Below are positions 34,447-43,193 of a stretch of DNA of 64,000 nt, in pieces. Where the stretch lies: positions 248,001 to 312,000 of the forward strand of contig NZ_CP099490.1 in NCBI RefSeq assembly GCF_023923205.1, in the 5' to 3' direction. The notes below the pieces were generated by a model. The model was not told where the DNA came from. It made no database searches and saw only the letters and a list, made by a program, of their open reading frames with translations. The position numbers and the translations under genes were made by a program. Position 1 is the stretch's first letter, and each line of letters opens with the position of its first letter. Source of the DNA: Ornithinimicrobium cryptoxanthini (lineage in GTDB: Bacteria > Actinomycetota > Actinomycetes > Actinomycetales > Dermatophilaceae).

Positions 34447-35264
34447 TGCGTCCGCAACCAGTGAGACAGGCTCTGCAGACCGGCCCTCGTCGGTTCGCCT
34501 GCGGGCAGGTGCACCATCTCTCGGCCGAGGTTGTCGAAAACGCGTGTGGCGTGCCCTGTGCCAGACAGCAGCTCGGTCAGAAGAGCGACATCGTCTTGAT
34601 CGACAATGGCGCTCGCCGGGTCCCACTCGAGCCAGAGGCTGTCGCACCGGCCAATGATCGTGTCCCAGTGTTGGACCGCGATGGCGAAGTCGAAGCCGTC
34701 CGTGTCGCTCTTCCACACAACTCGGCCGAATTGCTCAGAGTCTGCGAGCAAGTCAGTCGGGGAAATCCATGCATCGACCGCGGAGCCTCCCCCGCCGGAA
34801 TCAGAGAATCCACCCGTCGTAGCGCTGGACTGATAGTAGCTAAACTCCCCAACCGGGCCGACGAAGCCGTCCACGGTCCGGCAGCGGTCGCCGAACGACA
34901 CCGTGTTGCGACGGAGAAATGGGACGAACTTTGGATTCCCCTCAACCGCGACCACGGAGATGTTGTCGGCGCTCGTGAGTGCTGTCACGGCCGTGTCACC
35001 CACGTTTGCCCCAAGGTCAATGACGAGCAACTCCTCCACGTCCGAGGCCAGTGTGCGGAGGAGGTCTTGTGCGTAGGTGTCGTACGTTGGATCCCGCCGT
35101 TGATAGAAAGGCAGGTCGTGACCGGGAGGCAGAGCGACCTGGACTCCGCCGATGGTGTACGTCTGCTCTCGGTTGAAGACCTCACGAACGCGTCGCCGAA
35201 CCGGATTGGTTCCATAGCCGGCTAGTCGTCGGATGTAGCGACGCTTTGCCACACTCAGGACCAT
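34392..35264 (-). CDS. FkbM-family methyltransferase
   Basis: A 290-residue SAM-dependent methyltransferase of the FkbM family, which often O-methylates sugars in surface glycans. The SAM loop LLVIDLGANVGDTAV is near residues 88-102, followed by ISVVAVEGNPKFVPFLRRN with the acidic residue that binds the ribose. The later DTDGFDFAIAVQHWD resembles the family's KxDxxGxE block with a changed acidic pattern. The last residues (VDIWNCPW) fall inside copy 2 of the 109-bp duplication. It converges on the glycosyltransferase run and lies downstream of a GT2 gene on its own strand. Confidence 0.83.
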   Translation of the reverse strand: MVLSVAKRRYIRRLAGYGTNPVRRRVREVFNREQTYTIGGVQVALPPGHDLPFYQRRDPTYDTYAQDLLRTLASDVEELLVIDLGANVGDTAVTALTSADNISVVAVEGNPKFVPFLRRNTVSFGDRCRTVDGFVGPVGEFSYYQSSATTGGFSDSGGGGSAVDAWISPTDLLADSEQFGRVVWKSDTDGFDFAIAVQHWDTIIGRCDSLWLEWDPASAIVDQDDVALLTELLSGTGHATRVFDNLGREMVHLPAGEPTRAGLQSLSHWLRTQRTSHLAVPYVDIWNCPW

Positions 35265-35350
35265 GAGTCGAACCTATCCTCACGTGGCGCTCATGTCCTA
35301 GGAAGATCTCGAGCGTCGAGGCCCCTAGCTCTCCCTGTGCTGCTGATGGG

Positions 35351-36283
35351 TCAGTAGCTCGGTCGCTGAGCGACTCCGTAGTGCGGAGGGACGTCCCTGA
35401 AGCCGTAGACCCAGTATCCCGTTGCGCGGCCTGCAGCAGTGACAGCGGCACGGACCACTCGTGCGCGGGGGACCCCGCGAGGTCGCAGTAGCCGACCCGG
35501 CAAGAGCACAACTTCTTTTACAGAATGGGCGGTGAGGTCTGCAAACTTCGGAGGATTTCCATGCGTGGACTTAGGGTAACGGAGCGCAATTGCCATACGC
35601 GCTATGCCCGTTTGAAAGGTCTTCCTGACCGCCCCGCTTCGTGGGGTCAAATTATAGTCGACGATCGCGTCCGGGAAATATGATATCGGGAATCCAGCCT
35701 CCTGCATCCTCCAAGAAATGTCAACGTCGTCGCAGCCATATGACGGCAGGGACTCATCGAAGCCACCCACGGACACCACATCCTCGCGGACCATCGCCAT
35801 GTTGCACCCTCCGGCGTGCGGCAGGTAGCCCGTTTCGGTCAGCCCATCGGGGAACGTGTGGTGTGCAGGTGTGCCGTCTGGCCGACTGGCCAGCACGTGT
35901 CCTCCAGCAACGCCATGGGCTAGGCCGCTAAACGCTCGCACCCACTCAGGGCGGACAGTGTCATCGGCATCGCAGAAGGCGATGACACGTCCTCGGGCTT
36001 TCTGGATCCCCCGATTGCGTGCGTACGGGATCCCGGCCTTGTCATGAGCCGAGACAAGCGAAGTTGCGATTGGTAGTGCCTTGATTTCGTCTTGCCATTC
36101 ACCGACGATCTTTGCTGTTGCATCAGTCGAGCCATTGTCCACGACGACGACCTCAAATGGCGCAGCTGAGTCTTGGATGGATAGGGCGTCGAGCTGGCGA
36201 CGGATCGTCGCCGCGCCGTTTCTGACGATAAGAACTACCGAAACCTCCGGCACGATCGGCTCATCCTCAACCTGACGCACCAC
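35351..36283 (-). CDS. GT2-family glycosyltransferase
   Basis: A 310-residue GT-A glycosyltransferase (GTG start; a second GTG follows at once). Motifs are EVSVVLIVRNGAATI, FEVVVVDNGSTDATA, IPYARNRGIQKARG and VIAFCDADDTVRPEW with the DADD metal box near residue 105. SYGCDDVDISWRMQEAG carries the catalytic acidic residues. The C-terminal tail is basic. It is closest in layout to the GT2 at 24307-25161. Its codon use is less GC-biased than that of the housekeeping genes that begin at 36.3 kb, so this gene marks the right edge of the polysaccharide locus. Confidence 0.87.
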   Translation of the reverse strand: MVRQVEDEPIVPEVSVVLIVRNGAATIRRQLDALSIQDSAAPFEVVVVDNGSTDATAKIVGEWQDEIKALPIATSLVSAHDKAGIPYARNRGIQKARGRVIAFCDADDTVRPEWVRAFSGLAHGVAGGHVLASRPDGTPAHHTFPDGLTETGYLPHAGGCNMAMVREDVVSVGGFDESLPSYGCDDVDISWRMQEAGFPISYFPDAIVDYNLTPRSGAVRKTFQTGIARMAIALRYPKSTHGNPPKFADLTAHSVKEVVLLPGRLLRPRGVPRARVVRAAVTAAGRATGYWVYGFRDVPPHYGVAQRPSY

Positions 36284-36330
36284 GGGCTTCTCCTCTATCG
36301 ATGGCTAGGTACGGACCCGATACGACTCTG

Positions 36331-36963
36331 TCACAGTGCCTCACGCACGGCCGCGACGGCAGCCTCCGGCCCGGTGATCTCCACGTCGGCCACGCGCAGC
36401 CGCCCCGACAGCGCCAGCACTAGCTCACCTGGCGCCCCGGTCAGCACCGCAGTGCCGGCCTCGGTCGGCCCCTTGACCGCCTTGCGTCCATGCCCGGGTG
36501 CGACGAGCACGACGCCGGCGTCCAGCTTGCGCACGATCAGCTTCGCCGACTTGGTCAGCTGACTCCATAGCGCGCGCTCGAGTTCGGGGGACACGTCGCG
36601 CTGTGCGCCCACCTGGCCTTCGCCACGCAACACGTCCTCGTGGTGCACGAAGAACTCGGTGAGGTTGACGGCGTTGTCGACGACCGGCATACGGGTCGGC
36701 GACCAGACCGGCGGTCCGGACCGGACCAGATGCACCAGCTCCCCCCAGGGCCGGGTGGCATATTGCGACATCGCCTCGTCAAGGCGGTCGGACAGGGCCG
36801 GGATCACGGTGCCCGCGGCCAGGTCGGGGCGGCTGTCCCGGATGACCAGATGGGCGGCCAGCTCAGCGGTGGACCAGGGCTCACACAGGGTGGGTGCGGA
36901 CGGGCCGACGCGGTCGAAGGTGTCGCAGAGCGCCTGGCGCTCCAAAGCGGCGAGATGTGTCAT
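36331..36963 (-). CDS. TIGR03085-type metal-binding protein (DinB-like fold)
   Basis: A 210-residue protein of the actinobacterial TIGR03085 family, in the wider DinB/maleylpyruvate-isomerase superfamily. The N-terminus ALERQALCDTFDRVGPSAPTLCEPW and TAELAAHLVIRD contains a metal-ligand His, and EFFVHHEDVLRG has the later His pair. Family members are small cytoplasmic proteins often thought to act in thiol (mycothiol) chemistry; the reaction is not known here. It is followed on the same strand, upstream, by def, only 3 bp away, so it is in an operon with peptide deformylase. Confidence 0.82.
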   Translation of the reverse strand: MTHLAALERQALCDTFDRVGPSAPTLCEPWSTAELAAHLVIRDSRPDLAAGTVIPALSDRLDEAMSQYATRPWGELVHLVRSGPPVWSPTRMPVVDNAVNLTEFFVHHEDVLRGEGQVGAQRDVSPELERALWSQLTKSAKLIVRKLDAGVVLVAPGHGRKAVKGPTEAGTAVLTGAPGELVLALSGRLRVADVEITGPEAAVAAVREAL

Positions 36964-36966
36964 GGC

Positions 36967-37560
36967 TCAGACGTCCTCTGCTTTTTGCGTGCTCGGGTCC
37001 CACTTCGTGATGCCGTGCTCGGCCCATCCGCGGTCTTTCGCAGCCTCTCGCGCCTCGCGCTTGAGCGGACCGATCAGGCGGTCGACATAGAGCAGGCCGT
37101 CCAGGTGGTCGGTCTCGTGCTGCAGGCACCGTGCGAGCAGACCGTCGCCCTCGACGACGATCTCGTTGCCGTCGACGTCAATCCCCGTCACCCGCGCCCG
37201 CGGGTGGCGCGCGAGGGGGAAGTACTCACCCGGCACCGACAGACAGCCCTCACCGTCCTCTTCCTCATCCAGCGGGGCAGGCGCTCCGAGCCGCTCAAGC
37301 ACCGGGTTGATGACGACGCCGCGCACGTTTGGCCCGTCTGGGACGGGACAGTCATAGACAAAGATGCGCAGGCGCACGCCGACCTGGTTCGCGGCCAGCC
37401 CCACGCCGTCGGCGGCCTCCATGGTGTGGAACATGTCCGCCACGAGCTCGCGCACCTCGTCGGTCACCTCGCGCACCTTCTTGGTGGGTTGGTGCAGGGC
37501 GCGGTGGCCGATGACGGTGATGTCGCGGACGGTCACGGTGGTTTGACTCCTCTGGTCCAA
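36967..37560 (-). CDS. def: Peptide deformylase
   Basis: A 197-residue metalloenzyme that removes the formyl group from the N-terminal Met of new proteins. The three signature motifs are GVGLAANQVG (52-61), EGCLSVP with the Cys106 metal ligand, and HETDHLDG with His148, Glu149 and His152. It is slightly longer than the E. coli form by an N-terminal extension, common in actinobacteria. The start (GTG or ATG nearby) gives MDQRSQ; an inner start at the VRDITVIGH region would shorten it by about 10 residues. Co-directional with the TIGR03085 gene. Confidence 0.96.
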   Translation of the reverse strand: MDQRSQTTVTVRDITVIGHRALHQPTKKVREVTDEVRELVADMFHTMEAADGVGLAANQVGVRLRIFVYDCPVPDGPNVRGVVINPVLERLGAPAPLDEEEDGEGCLSVPGEYFPLARHPRARVTGIDVDGNEIVVEGDGLLARCLQHETDHLDGLLYVDRLIGPLKREAREAAKDRGWAEHGITKWDPSTQKAEDV

Positions 37561-37620
37561 GGACGGACCTGTGCGGGACGGCGGTGCGGGTCGATCCTAA
37601 GCCGAGGAGCGGCTGCAGCT

Positions 37621-38334
37621 TTAGTCGCGCGGCATCCGGGGGATCGGCCCGGTGATGTCCGAGTCGTCCCAGTAGCCGACCGGGGCATAACTGGGCTCGT
37701 CGTCGTGCGAGACCTCCCAGGCGGCCTCGTCGTGGCCCGATGGCTGACTGCGCTCGTCCTGATAGCCGCCCGCACGGTCGGCGCGGCCGCCCTCAGGGCC
37801 GATGTCCTCGTCAGGGTCCCGCCCCTCGGGACCGAAGATCGTGTCGCAGATCCGCCGATAGGTCTCATCAGGCTCCGGCACCCAGTTGATCTCACGCATC
37901 GCCTGGTCCTGGCCGGCTGACTCCATGATGAACTGCCCATAGCCGAAGATCCGCCCGAACGGTGACCTCGCATAGTTCATGTCGGTCACCTTGCGCAGCG
38001 GCATCATCGCCACCTTGTGCGTGATCAGGCCATACGTCATCAGCAGCCGCTTGTCGGTGGCGACGAACCACTCGTTGCGCCACTCCAGCAGCTTCCACGC
38101 CAGACGCAGCACCAACGCGAACCAGAGCCACCACGCCACGAGCGCCAGGACGCTCGCTTCCGGTGGTGCGTTGGAGGCGAGCCAGACCGCGAGCGCCAGG
38201 CCGACGACGGCGGAGAAGACCGGCTCGATCATCTTGGCCCAGTGGTGCCGGATCGCGACGACGACCCGCTCATCACCTAGGACATAGCGGTCCAGGATGC
38301 GGCTGTGCACACGCCCGCTCAGCACCGGTCTCAC
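37621..38334 (-). CDS. PH-domain membrane protein (bPH2-like)
   Basis: A 237-residue protein with two hydrophobic segments at about residues 38-56 and 62-80, followed by a bacterial pleckstrin-homology-like domain: EWRNEWFVATDKRLLMTYGLIT, then MPLRKVTDMNYARSPFGRIFGYGQFIME. The membrane pair plus WFVATDKRLL is typical of actinobacterial bPH2 proteins. The C-terminal tail is acidic and probably disordered. Function is unknown; it may be a structural membrane protein. It is encoded near a small membrane protein gene (38366-38533) on the same strand. Confidence 0.8.
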   Translation of the reverse strand: MRPVLSGRVHSRILDRYVLGDERVVVAIRHHWAKMIEPVFSAVVGLALAVWLASNAPPEASVLALVAWWLWFALVLRLAWKLLEWRNEWFVATDKRLLMTYGLITHKVAMMPLRKVTDMNYARSPFGRIFGYGQFIMESAGQDQAMREINWVPEPDETYRRICDTIFGPEGRDPDEDIGPEGGRADRAGGYQDERSQPSGHDEAAWEVSHDDEPSYAPVGYWDDSDITGPIPRMPRD

Positions 38335-38365
38335 CGGCCCTGGGAACCGTGGGTCATGGCCATGG

Positions 38366-38533
38366 TCACTCCATGAGCGAGGAGAAGAACCGCCCGATGT
38401 TGCGGAAGCCCTCGGCGATGATGTCCCACGTTGCCTGCACGATGTCCGCAGCGCGGTCCGGACTGGTGATGATGGCGTAGATGATGAACCCGAAGAGCAG
38501 CCAGGTCAGGATCTGCTTGATGTTCCTCGGCAT
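38366..38533 (-). CDS. Small membrane protein, 55 residues
   Basis: Short gene translated by hand: it begins MPRNIKQILTWLLFGF and ends GRFFSSLME. The start ATG is preceded by GAGGAG at good spacing. Residues 8-23 form one hydrophobic segment, and an amphipathic helix (DIVQATWDIIAEGFRNIGRF) follows. The layout recalls small actinobacterial one-segment membrane proteins of unknown role. It lies 32 bp upstream of the PH-domain gene on the same strand, which makes it likely that both are made together. Confidence 0.7.
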   Translation of the reverse strand: MPRNIKQILTWLLFGFIIYAIITSPDRAADIVQATWDIIAEGFRNIGRFFSSLME

Positions 38534-38719
38534 CTCATCTCCTCAGGTTGTGGACGCGACGCAGTCACGGGTCGTGCAGCATCATGGCAGAGCCCGGACC
38601 GCTGCTGGCTGTGCCACGCCGCGCGATGGGCGGCCAGCGTGAAGTCCGCCGTGTCCCTGATGGGGGGGTCTGCCTCGGCCAGGTGGCGCAGCAGACAGGA
38701 CGGGAGCGCCGTCACCGCT

Positions 38720-39379
38720 TCAGTCGGCCTCACCCGCGCGGACCAGGCCGGACTGATAGGCCAGCACCGCGATCTGCAGCCGGTCGCGCAGGTCGAGCTT
38801 GGTCAGCAACCGGGAGACATAGGTCTTGACGGTGGCCTCGCTGAGGAAGAGCCGCGCGCCGATCTCTGCGTTGGACAGGCCCCGGGCGACCAGACGCGCC
38901 ACCTCCAGCTCGCGCTCGGTCAGGCCGGCCATCGCCTCGGGCGGCCCACCAGCGGGCGGACGCGAGGTGAACTGCCCGAGCAGCCGCGCGATCAGCGCCG
39001 GGGCCAGCATCGACTCACCCCGGGCGACCACCCGCACCGCGTGCACCAGATCATCGGGCGTGACGTCCTTGAGCAGGAAGCCGGCGGCCCCGGCGCGGAC
39101 CGCCTGATAGACGAACTCGTCCTGGTCAAAGGTGGTGAGCACCAGCACCTTGGGCACCGGCCCGACCAGCTGGCCGATCCGCCGGGTCGCCTCGACCCCG
39201 TCGAGCCGCGGCATCCGGATGTCCATCAGCACGACGTCGGGGCGCAGCTCGCGCACGGCCTCGACCGCCTCGAGCCCGTCACCTGCCTCGCCGAGAACGT
39301 CAAACCCGGCCCGCTCCAGGATGAGCCGGAAGCCCATCCGCACCAGCTCCTGGTCGTCCACGACGATGACCGACGTCAT
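38720..39379 (-). CDS. Response regulator, NarL/LuxR type
   Basis: A 219-residue two-component regulator. The receiver domain (1-120) has the acidic pair VVDDQ at 8-9, the phospho-acceptor Asp53 in VLMDIRMPRLDG, Thr in LTTFDQ and Lys in LLKDV. The C-terminal DNA-binding domain has LTERELEVARLVARGLSNAEI and LFLSEATVKTYVSRL. It should bind DNA when phosphorylated by the kinase encoded directly upstream, with which it overlaps by four bases (ATGA). Targets are unknown. Confidence 0.94.
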   Translation of the reverse strand: MTSVIVVDDQELVRMGFRLILERAGFDVLGEAGDGLEAVEAVRELRPDVVLMDIRMPRLDGVEATRRIGQLVGPVPKVLVLTTFDQDEFVYQAVRAGAAGFLLKDVTPDDLVHAVRVVARGESMLAPALIARLLGQFTSRPPAGGPPEAMAGLTERELEVARLVARGLSNAEIGARLFLSEATVKTYVSRLLTKLDLRDRLQIAVLAYQSGLVRAGEAD

Positions 39380-40533
39380 GCTCGCTCCAGCGGCAGCACC
39401 GCGCGCACCGTGAAGACACCACCGGTCGTGTCCGTCTCCACCTGCCCGCCGAAGAGCGCCACCCGCTCGCGCATCCCGAGCAGTCCATGGCCCGGCGTGT
39501 CGTCCGACCCCCGCGAGGGCCCGGCGTCGCTCACCTCGATCTCCAGCGCGCCGGGCAGGAACGCCATCGCCACCTGCGCACGGGTCGCCTCGGAGTGGCG
39601 GCGCACGTTGGTCAGGGCCTCCTGGACGACGCGGTATGCCGTGAGGTCCAGACCGGCGGGCAGTGGCGGTCGCTCGCCGGTGACCTCGAGGTCGACGTGC
39701 AGCCCCGCGTCGCGTGCGGAGGTGACGAGGTCGGGCAGTGCTGCGATGCCCGGCTGCGGAGCGAGGTCGTGGCCGAGGTCGGGATCGCGCAGCATCGTCA
39801 CCACCCGGCGCATCTCGACGAGCGCCCCCGATCCGGTCGAGCGGATGGTGGCCAGGGCGCGACGCGCGAACTCGGGATCCTCCTCCACCACCTGCTCGGC
39901 CGCGCCGGCCTGCACGACGATCACGCCGACCGAGTGGGCCACGATGTCGTGCAGCTCGCGGGCGATCCGGGCCCGTTCGTCGGAGATCGCCCGCAGCGCC
40001 GCCTCGCGCGAGGTCGTCTCGGCCAGGTGGGCGCGCACCGCCTCGGCGGCAGCGCGGTCGGCCGAGACGCGCAGACCGTGCCCGGTGAGCCAGACCAGGG
40101 TGAGGGCGCTCCAGTGGAAGATGAGCTCGCTGGGCTCGGCGAGGAGCGGCACAAAGAGGTCAGCGAAGGTGATGAAGCCAGCCACTGCCGCCGTCCCCAC
40201 CCAGCGATAGGAACCCTGGCCGTGCCGGGCGATCGTGAAGGTGAGCACGAGCAGGGGCACCAGCTGCCCAAAGAAGAGCAGGTGCATGTGCTCGGCGCCC
40301 ACGGCCGCGCCCAGCGCGGGCCAGACCAGGACGCCGGTCAGAGCCACCCACGGACGGGCGCGCCGCTGGCTGAGGAAGGCAGCAAACAGGACGACGCCGA
40401 CCGAGCTGACGGTGCGTGACCCCTCGCCCATGACTGACTCGAACGGCGCCCAGATCTCGAGCAGGCCGACGCCCGCGAGCAGCACGGCGACACAGATGTC
40501 GACCACCCACTGCCGCCGACGCTGACGCTCCAC
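39376..40533 (-). CDS. Sensor histidine kinase (HisKA_3/NarL-type partner)
   Basis: A 385-residue membrane histidine kinase with four to five hydrophobic segments in residues 8-150. The dimerisation motif ERARIARELHDIVAHSV has the phospho-acceptor His195. The ATPase domain has VVQEALTNVRRHSEA (N-box) and DTPGHGLLGMRERVALFGG (G-box). The lack of an extracellular sensing domain suggests that it reads a signal in the membrane. It pairs with the downstream response regulator by overlap. A divergent membrane-protein gene (40738) may be a target. Confidence 0.93.
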   Translation of the reverse strand: MERQRRRQWVVDICVAVLLAGVGLLEIWAPFESVMGEGSRTVSSVGVVLFAAFLSQRRARPWVALTGVLVWPALGAAVGAEHMHLLFFGQLVPLLVLTFTIARHGQGSYRWVGTAAVAGFITFADLFVPLLAEPSELIFHWSALTLVWLTGHGLRVSADRAAAEAVRAHLAETTSREAALRAISDERARIARELHDIVAHSVGVIVVQAGAAEQVVEEDPEFARRALATIRSTGSGALVEMRRVVTMLRDPDLGHDLAPQPGIAALPDLVTSARDAGLHVDLEVTGERPPLPAGLDLTAYRVVQEALTNVRRHSEATRAQVAMAFLPGALEIEVSDAGPSRGSDDTPGHGLLGMRERVALFGGQVETDTTGGVFTVRAVLPLERA

Positions 40534-40737
40534 GGCCTCAACCTAGAGGTTCCCGCACCGCGCCGTCATCACTCTTGAGTCGTCCCCGGTCATCCTGCAG
40601 TCGCTGCCGGTCTCTGTCACGAGCGACGTCGGGAGCCACAGGTCAGTCCGGGCGGCCGACCCGCAGCGACCCGCGCCGCTCCTAGCGTCGGGCCAGGTCG
40701 ACCACCTGGGTCGTCCCAGACCGCAAGGAGCAACACT

Positions 40738-41433
40738 ATGAAACCCGCCCAGCTCACCCGCACCGCCGTCGCCATCTCACTGGTCGTGGGCGCCGCCCTG
40801 ATCGTCGTCAGCGTCCTGCTGATGCCCGACTTCTCCGGTGGGCACCGCGAACGCCTGGAGGCCATCGCCGCAGCCCAGGGCACTGCCACGATCTCCGCGC
40901 TGAGCTTCACCGCCTCTCAGCTCTTCCTGGCCGTGGGCCTGGTCGGGGTCGCCCACCTGGTCCGGTCCCGCGTGCCGCTGCTCGCCACCCTCGGCGGGGT
41001 GCTCGCGGTCCTCGGAACCTTCGGCCACGCGGTCTATGGCGGTGTGAACGTCCTGATGCTGGCGATGGCCCAGGACCTGGCCGCCCTCGACGCCCACGCG
41101 GCAGTCCTCGCCCGTGGCGAGGGGGGCATCGGGATCCCGTTCATGGCGGCCGGGCTGCTCGGCACCGTCCTCGGCTTCATCCTCCTCGGCGTCGCTGTCT
41201 GGCGCGGTGGCCTGGGCCCACGCTGGGTCGGGCCGGCCATGCTCGTCTGGGTGGTCGTGGAGTTCGTCGGGTCCGGCTTCTCGCAGTGGGCGGGCTATGC
41301 CTCCGGTGCCCTCTATGCGGTGATCTTCGGGGCGCTGGCCCACGCCGTCTGGCAGTCCTCGATCAGCCACTGGCAGACGGCGGCCGAGGTGGGCGTCGAC
41401 ACAGGGAGCAGGTCGGAGCGGGTCGGCGTCTAG
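40738..41433 (+). CDS. Polytopic membrane protein, DUF4386-like
   Basis: A 231-residue protein with about six transmembrane segments: SLVVGAALIVVSVLLMP, SFTASQLFLAVGLVGVAHLV, LLATLGGVLAVLGTFGHAV and VVVEFVGSGFSQWAG are among them. The layout resembles DUF4386-type proteins, without a known reaction. The start ATG follows AAGGAGCAACACT. It is divergent from the histidine-kinase gene with a gap of 204 bp, a common place for a two-component target. The C-terminus is a short hydrophilic tail. Confidence 0.6.
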   Translation: MKPAQLTRTAVAISLVVGAALIVVSVLLMPDFSGGHRERLEAIAAAQGTATISALSFTASQLFLAVGLVGVAHLVRSRVPLLATLGGVLAVLGTFGHAVYGGVNVLMLAMAQDLAALDAHAAVLARGEGGIGIPFMAAGLLGTVLGFILLGVAVWRGGLGPRWVGPAMLVWVVVEFVGSGFSQWAGYASGALYAVIFGALAHAVWQSSISHWQTAAEVGVDTGSRSERVGV

Positions 41434-41490
41434 GCAGGCGCCGCAGGTGTCCTAGGCTCCAGGGAACCAACTGCGAGGCTGGCGGGTGTC

Positions 41491-41994
41491 ATGGGCATGG
41501 GACTGGAGCAGGACGCTGCGCTCGGGGACTACTACCCCCTGGCCTACCGGCGTCTGATCGGCACGCTGCAGGTGATGGGTGTGCCGGCCGCCGACGCGGG
41601 CGAGGTCGCGCAGGAGGCGTTCGTCCGGCTCATCCCGCGCTGGGACACGATCCGCACCTATGAGAGCCCCGACGGCTGGCTGCGCACGGTCGCCTGGCGG
41701 GTCTGGCTCAACCGGCGGCGAAAGCACGCGCGGGTGTCGCTCGTCGACGAGGTGCCCGAGCCCGCCCAGGTGCCCGGCATCAGCCGCGAGGACCGGACCA
41801 GCCTGCTGGCGGCGCTGGAAGAGCTCCCCGAGGGGCACCGCGAGGTTGTCGTGCTGCACTACCTCGTCGACCTGCCCGTCGCGCGCATCGCTGACGAGCT
41901 CGGCGTCGCGCCCGGCACGGTCAAGTCCCGCCTCTCCCGCGCCAGGTCCGCCCTGGCCGCCACACTCGCACCCCTGGAGGTCGACGATGTCTGA
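41491..41994 (+). CDS. ECF sigma factor, SigE family
   Basis: A 167-residue ECF sigma factor. Region 2 contains AGEVAQEAFVRLIPRWDTIRTYESPDGWLRTVAWRVWLN (core binding and -10 recognition). Region 4 contains LEELPEGHREVVVLHYLVDLPVARIADELGVAPGTVKSRLSRARSAL (helix-turn-helix for -35 recognition). It would direct RNA polymerase to a small stress regulon. The downstream gene overlaps it by 8 bp and encodes a membrane protein with a short cytoplasmic N-terminus, the usual place for a partner that holds the sigma factor. Confidence 0.92.
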   Translation: MGMGLEQDAALGDYYPLAYRRLIGTLQVMGVPAADAGEVAQEAFVRLIPRWDTIRTYESPDGWLRTVAWRVWLNRRRKHARVSLVDEVPEPAQVPGISREDRTSLLAALEELPEGHREVVVLHYLVDLPVARIADELGVAPGTVKSRLSRARSALAATLAPLEVDDV

Positions 41995-42997
41995 GCGAGA
42001 CGACGCCGACGAGCTGATCACCACCGTCCTGCGCGAGGAGGCAGATCGCCTGGGCGCCGGCATACCCCCGCCGTTGGAGGACCTCCAGCACAGCGCGACC
42101 AGACGGCGTCAGAGTCGCTGGGTTGCCGCCGGACTGGGTGGCTTTGCCGCAGCGTTGATGGTCGGTGCGCTGGTCTGGGCCTATCTGCCGTCCGCGGAGG
42201 ACACGTCTGTTGCCCCGGCTGGCGGGCCGATCACTGACACCTTCGACGTCCCGACCTATGCGTGGGACGAGGGCGGCGGCGACGCCGCTCAGGTGTCCGG
42301 CACCCTGGCGTTCACCGACGCGGGCTGTCCGCTGCTGGTCGAGGGCGAGCGGGCCACGGCGCTGATGCTGCCCAACGCGACCGGCGTGACCTATGACAAC
42401 GGGGTGCGCGGCGTGGTGGACGGCAAGGGCCGCGTCTATGCGACCGAGGGCCAGACGATGGAGTATGCCGGGGGCTGGCAGCAGCCGGCCGCCGGCGAGT
42501 TCGCGCAGAGCTGGGCAGCGTTGTGCGGTGACACGCCCGCCCGCGACATCGTCTATGTCAACGACGTCGCGGCGCACGAGACCCTGAGCGAGGTGCCGCC
42601 AAGGCCGGCTGATGACCTGCCGACGGCTCCCGCCACCGCGCAGGAGCTCGGGTGGTTCGAGGTGCCGACCTTCCCGTTCGACGCCGACGGTCCGCGGGAG
42701 GACGCGCTGATCGAGGGGGTCGTGGAGTTCACCGACGAGGGGTGTCCCTATGTCGAGACCGATGGGTTCCGCACCGGTCTGGTCTTCCCCAACGCAGAGG
42801 GTTTTGACAACCCGGACGTGGAGGAGCCACGCATGGTCTATGCCTATTTCGACAGCGGCACCAGCGGCATGATGGCCATGGAGGGCGAGGCGATTTCGTA
42901 TGGCGGTGGGGGCGGCGCGGCCGACGACGAGCGCTGGACCTCGGTGTGTGCGCAGTCGCCCGTCGACGGGATCTTTATCGTGCAGGACACTCTCTAG
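41987..42997 (+). CDS. Membrane protein with two tandem Cys-pair repeats; putative anti-sigma partner
   Basis: A 336-residue protein, single transmembrane segment at about 44-66 after a cytoplasmic N-terminus with MSERDDADELITTVLREEADR. The outer part holds two related repeats. Repeat 1 has VSGTLAFTDAGCPLLV and AALCGDTPARDIVYVND. Repeat 2 has IEGVVEFTDEGCPYVE and TSVCAQSPVDGIFIVQD. Each has two cysteines about 75 residues apart, likely a disulfide. I do not recognise the repeat as a named domain. Overlap of 8 bp with the sigma gene supports a regulatory pair; no zinc-binding anti-sigma motif (HXXXCXXC) is visible, so the anti-sigma role is inferred. Confidence 0.6.
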   Translation: MSERDDADELITTVLREEADRLGAGIPPPLEDLQHSATRRRQSRWVAAGLGGFAAALMVGALVWAYLPSAEDTSVAPAGGPITDTFDVPTYAWDEGGGDAAQVSGTLAFTDAGCPLLVEGERATALMLPNATGVTYDNGVRGVVDGKGRVYATEGQTMEYAGGWQQPAAGEFAQSWAALCGDTPARDIVYVNDVAAHETLSEVPPRPADDLPTAPATAQELGWFEVPTFPFDADGPREDALIEGVVEFTDEGCPYVETDGFRTGLVFPNAEGFDNPDVEEPRMVYAYFDSGTSGMMAMEGEAISYGGGGGAADDERWTSVCAQSPVDGIFIVQDTL

Positions 42998-43193
42998 GCG
43001 TGGGTCGCCACCCACCAAATCGCCACCCACCAACCTGTGCACGGAAAACTCACCTGTGGGCCAGATATTTCCCGCTCACAAGTGCGTTAACCGTGCCCAG
43101 CCGGACAGGGAGGGCGGGGTCGCCGAGGTTTGTTTGCGAGAATGACCCGGCACAGTCACTGACGAGGGCGGGCCCCTCGAGCGAGGAGCCTTG

